DNA of 64,000 nucleotides from Granulimonas faecalis (GTDB taxonomy: Bacteria; Actinomycetota; Coriobacteriia; Coriobacteriales; Atopobiaceae), in contig NZ_BQKC01000001.1 of assembly GCF_022834715.1 (NCBI RefSeq), positions 1,338,501-1,402,500 on the forward strand. The letters are read 5' to 3'. Both the position numbers and the translations under genes were made by a program. The notes below the pieces were generated by a model. That model did not search any database. It saw only the letters and a list, made by a program, of their open reading frames with translations, and was not told where the DNA came from. Positions within the stretch are counted from its first letter, which is position 1. Each line of letters starts with the position of its first letter. Positions 62,641 to 64,000 of this stretch are shown here, in pieces.

Positions 62641-63279
62641 GGCGAGGGTCTGGGCGGCCGGCGGGGCTTGGGCGTGGCGGCGGGGCTTGGGCGGCCGGCG
62701 CGCGGGAAGCCGCAAGACCCCCCTCTAGGGGCACCCTGCGGAGGGGGCTTGCGGCAAAGGACCCTTGGAGGGTGGCGGGGCGCCCTCTAAGGGCGTCCAG
62801 TGCACGAAAAGTCCCCCTCCAAAGCCCTTTTGGAGCGAGACGAGCCTAGCGTGCGCCCTGCAACCCACCCTTGGGACAAGCCACCGGCATAGGGGGCCGT
62901 TGAAGGGGGTTTTCCGCCCCCACCCGTCTGCGGGAGGCGGTCGCGGCCACCTACCGGGCGCATCATCCCCCTCTAGGGCGCGGAGATGTGCCGCCAAAAG
63001 ACGGAAGGGCCCCTGCAGGGCGCCTTGGGGACAAGGTCACCCTGCAGGGGCCGCACTGAAGAATCGGGGGGCTTGTCAGAGGGGCCGCTCGTCGGGGGCG
63101 TCGCGCCAAATGGCCCCTCGCAAGGGGGACGCACCTAAGAACCAGGGGGCGCTTGCCAGGGGGCGCGCCGGGGAGAGGCCGCACCATGTTGGCCCCACCA
63201 CAGGACCCCGCCGTGTGGCCCCGCAGCGCGACCGGTCGCCTTGGGATGGGTTGCGGGCCGCGACCCAGAGCCCCTCCCC
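62641..63279. other. 639-base intergenic region rich in G/C hairpins
   Basis: No convincing coding frame: the open frames here are low-complexity Gly/Pro/Arg. Hairpins visible are CCGCAAG-A-CCCCC / GGGGG-CTTGCGG (62710-62754), GCCCT-CTA-AGGGC near 62.78 kb, and a perfect 13-bp pair GGCCCCTGCAGGG / CCCTGCAGGGGCC around 19 bases (63008-63052). Copies of CCCCTCTAGGG occur near 62.72 and 62.97 kb. No tRNA-like T-loop sequence was found. Confidence 0.6.
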
Positions 63280-63681
63280 CTACGCTGCGGCGGCCTCCCC
63301 GTCCTCCTCGCGGTGCCTCACGCCAAAGGCGAAGTACAGCATGTGGCCCAGCCACACGGCGAACAGGACGGTGCACGGCACCACGAGGCCCTTCAGCGCC
63401 ATGAGGGTGAAGCCCACGGCCATGACCAGCGTGACGGCGCCCATGACGCGGCGGCGCGCCGCACGGGTCATGCCTCGGCCGCCCACGAGGTCCTCCAGGT
63501 TGTCGCAGTAGAGGCGCGTGCCGCGGAACCAGCGGTCAAGACGCTCGGAGCAACGGGCGAACGAGTACGCCGCCAGCATGAGGAACGGGAACGCGGGGAT
63601 GAGCGGCAGCACCGCCCCCACGAACCCCAGGCCGAGCCCGACGAACCCGAGCACGAGGAACGGCAGTTTCTTAACGATCAT
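63280..63681 (-). CDS. DUF454 (YbaN-like) inner-membrane protein
   Basis: A 133-residue membrane protein of unknown role. The family pattern is clear: GLGLGFVGAVLPLIPAFPFLMLAAYSFARCSERLDRWF at the N-terminus, then a soluble link and two further membrane helices (GAVTLVMAVGFTLMALKGLVVPCTVLFAVW). The ATG overlaps the end of the upstream YgbA-like gene by 11 bases, so the two are co-translated. Confidence 0.9.
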   Translation of the reverse strand: MIVKKLPFLVLGFVGLGLGFVGAVLPLIPAFPFLMLAAYSFARCSERLDRWFRGTRLYCDNLEDLVGGRGMTRAARRRVMGAVTLVMAVGFTLMALKGLVVPCTVLFAVWLGHMLYFAFGVRHREEDGEAAAA

Positions 63682-64000
63682 CTCTCATCTCCCTCTCGAT
63701 TACCCTCTTCTCCCTGCGGGACTCGACCACGTGGCGGCAGGCCATGACCGGCCTGTGCAGGAGCATGCGGGGTCCCGAGAACCGCATGACCTCCCGGATG
63801 CGCTCGCGCATCTCCGCCCGGTAGCAGTGGACGTGGCAGTTGGAGCAGAACGTCTTGGTCTCCATGAAGGGGCACCGCTCGCTCCGGGCGCGGGCGTAGG
63901 CCTCCAGCTCGGCACACTCGTCGCAGAGCTCGCCGCGGGCGGTGCCGTGCCTGGCGTGGCACCAGATGCCGATCATCTGCGAGACGACCTCCTGCTCCCG
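63671..64000 (-). CDS. YgbA-like (nitrous-oxide-stimulated-promoter family) protein, 5' end outside window
   Basis: A small cysteine-rich protein. The part seen has the family blocks EVVSQMIGIWCHARHG, LCDECAELEAYARARSERCPFMETKTFCSNCHVHCY, RIREVMRFSGPRMLLHRPVMACRHVVE. The family contains E. coli YgbA, which is induced under nitrosative stress and is thought to take part in Fe-S repair or protection. The frame stays open to the right edge (REQEVVSQM...), so the first residues are missing. The gene is translated with DUF454. Confidence 0.85.
   Translation of the reverse strand, partial: REQEVVSQMIGIWCHARHGTARGELCDECAELEAYARARSERCPFMETKTFCSNCHVHCYRAEMRERIREVMRFSGPRMLLHRPVMACRHVVESRREKRVIEREMRDDR

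Noticed and set aside
62641-63279. tRNA or rRNA fragments
   Set aside because: No cloverleaf, T-loop or rRNA-like sequence was seen; hairpins are simple GC inverted repeats.

Overview
The window is GC-rich (roughly two thirds G+C by eye). Its mixture of anaerobic fermentation genes (bifunctional AdhE, iron-dependent alcohol dehydrogenase, thiolase and hydroxyacyl-CoA dehydrogenase), phosphotransferase sugar uptake, thyA-folA, EcsC-like, DegV and YgbA-like proteins suggests a host-associated anaerobic actinobacterium of the Coriobacteriia, Olsenella/Atopobiaceae-like. That placement is inference; there is no rRNA or tRNA gene in the window.

Layout. 0-7.2 kb: housekeeping and small enzymes (SGNH hydrolase running off the left edge, orphan PTS EIIA, metallophosphoesterase, Nudix hydrolase, thyA-folA). 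7.2-11.9 kb: a lipoprotein, a choline-kinase-like phosphotransferase and adhE, which has a textbook promoter. 11.9-20.1 kb: accessory genes, including a PLP-fold protein without its lysine, a frameshifted nuclease-like gene, DUF488, DegV, a GH5 lipoprotein glucanase, an EcsC-like protein and an AAA/DUF4143 ATPase. 20.4-41.9 kb: a ten-gene defence island, all on the minus strand. 42-45.5 kb: small unknown genes, another AAA ATPase and glycerate kinase. 45.8-52.5 kb: an acyl-CoA cluster (Fe-alcohol dehydrogenase, thiolase, 3-hydroxyacyl-CoA dehydrogenase, CoA-transferase, acyl-CoA ligase). 52.5-59 kb: fructose-type PTS EIIB and EIIC with a class II aldolase, a PH-like membrane protein, an MFS transporter and a PfkB sugar kinase. 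59-64 kb: thrS with a threonine-rich leader peptide, an intact paralogue of the broken nuclease-like gene, DUF454 and a YgbA-like gene cut by the right edge.

The most interesting system is the defence island. Read in the direction of transcription it holds a small coupled gene, a large DrmE-like protein, a DrmA-type helicase, a DrmB-type DUF1998 protein, a MazG-like pyrophosphohydrolase, a GIY-YIG/DUF2075 helicase, an Abi_2 HEPN protein, an SNF2/DUF3883 helicase, a DUF1156 DNA methyltransferase and a DUF499 ATPase. This looks like DISARM core genes joined to a separate methyltransferase-ATPase-helicase cassette. No phospholipase-D DrmC and no C5-methyltransferase was found. Within the methyltransferase gene a sharp AT-rich block covers the catalytic region.

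A second theme is short intergenic DNA repeats. Twelve palindromes lie between the MFS and PfkB genes at 52-53 bp intervals. Four related palindromes lie beside the broken nuclease gene at 42, 63 and 52 bp intervals. A third family occurs at two places 30 kb apart with 31-32 bp spacing. All these spacings are close to whole numbers of DNA helical turns. The first two families share the half-site GCACCAA/TTGGTGC (or near variants) around an 8-base centre that differs between them.
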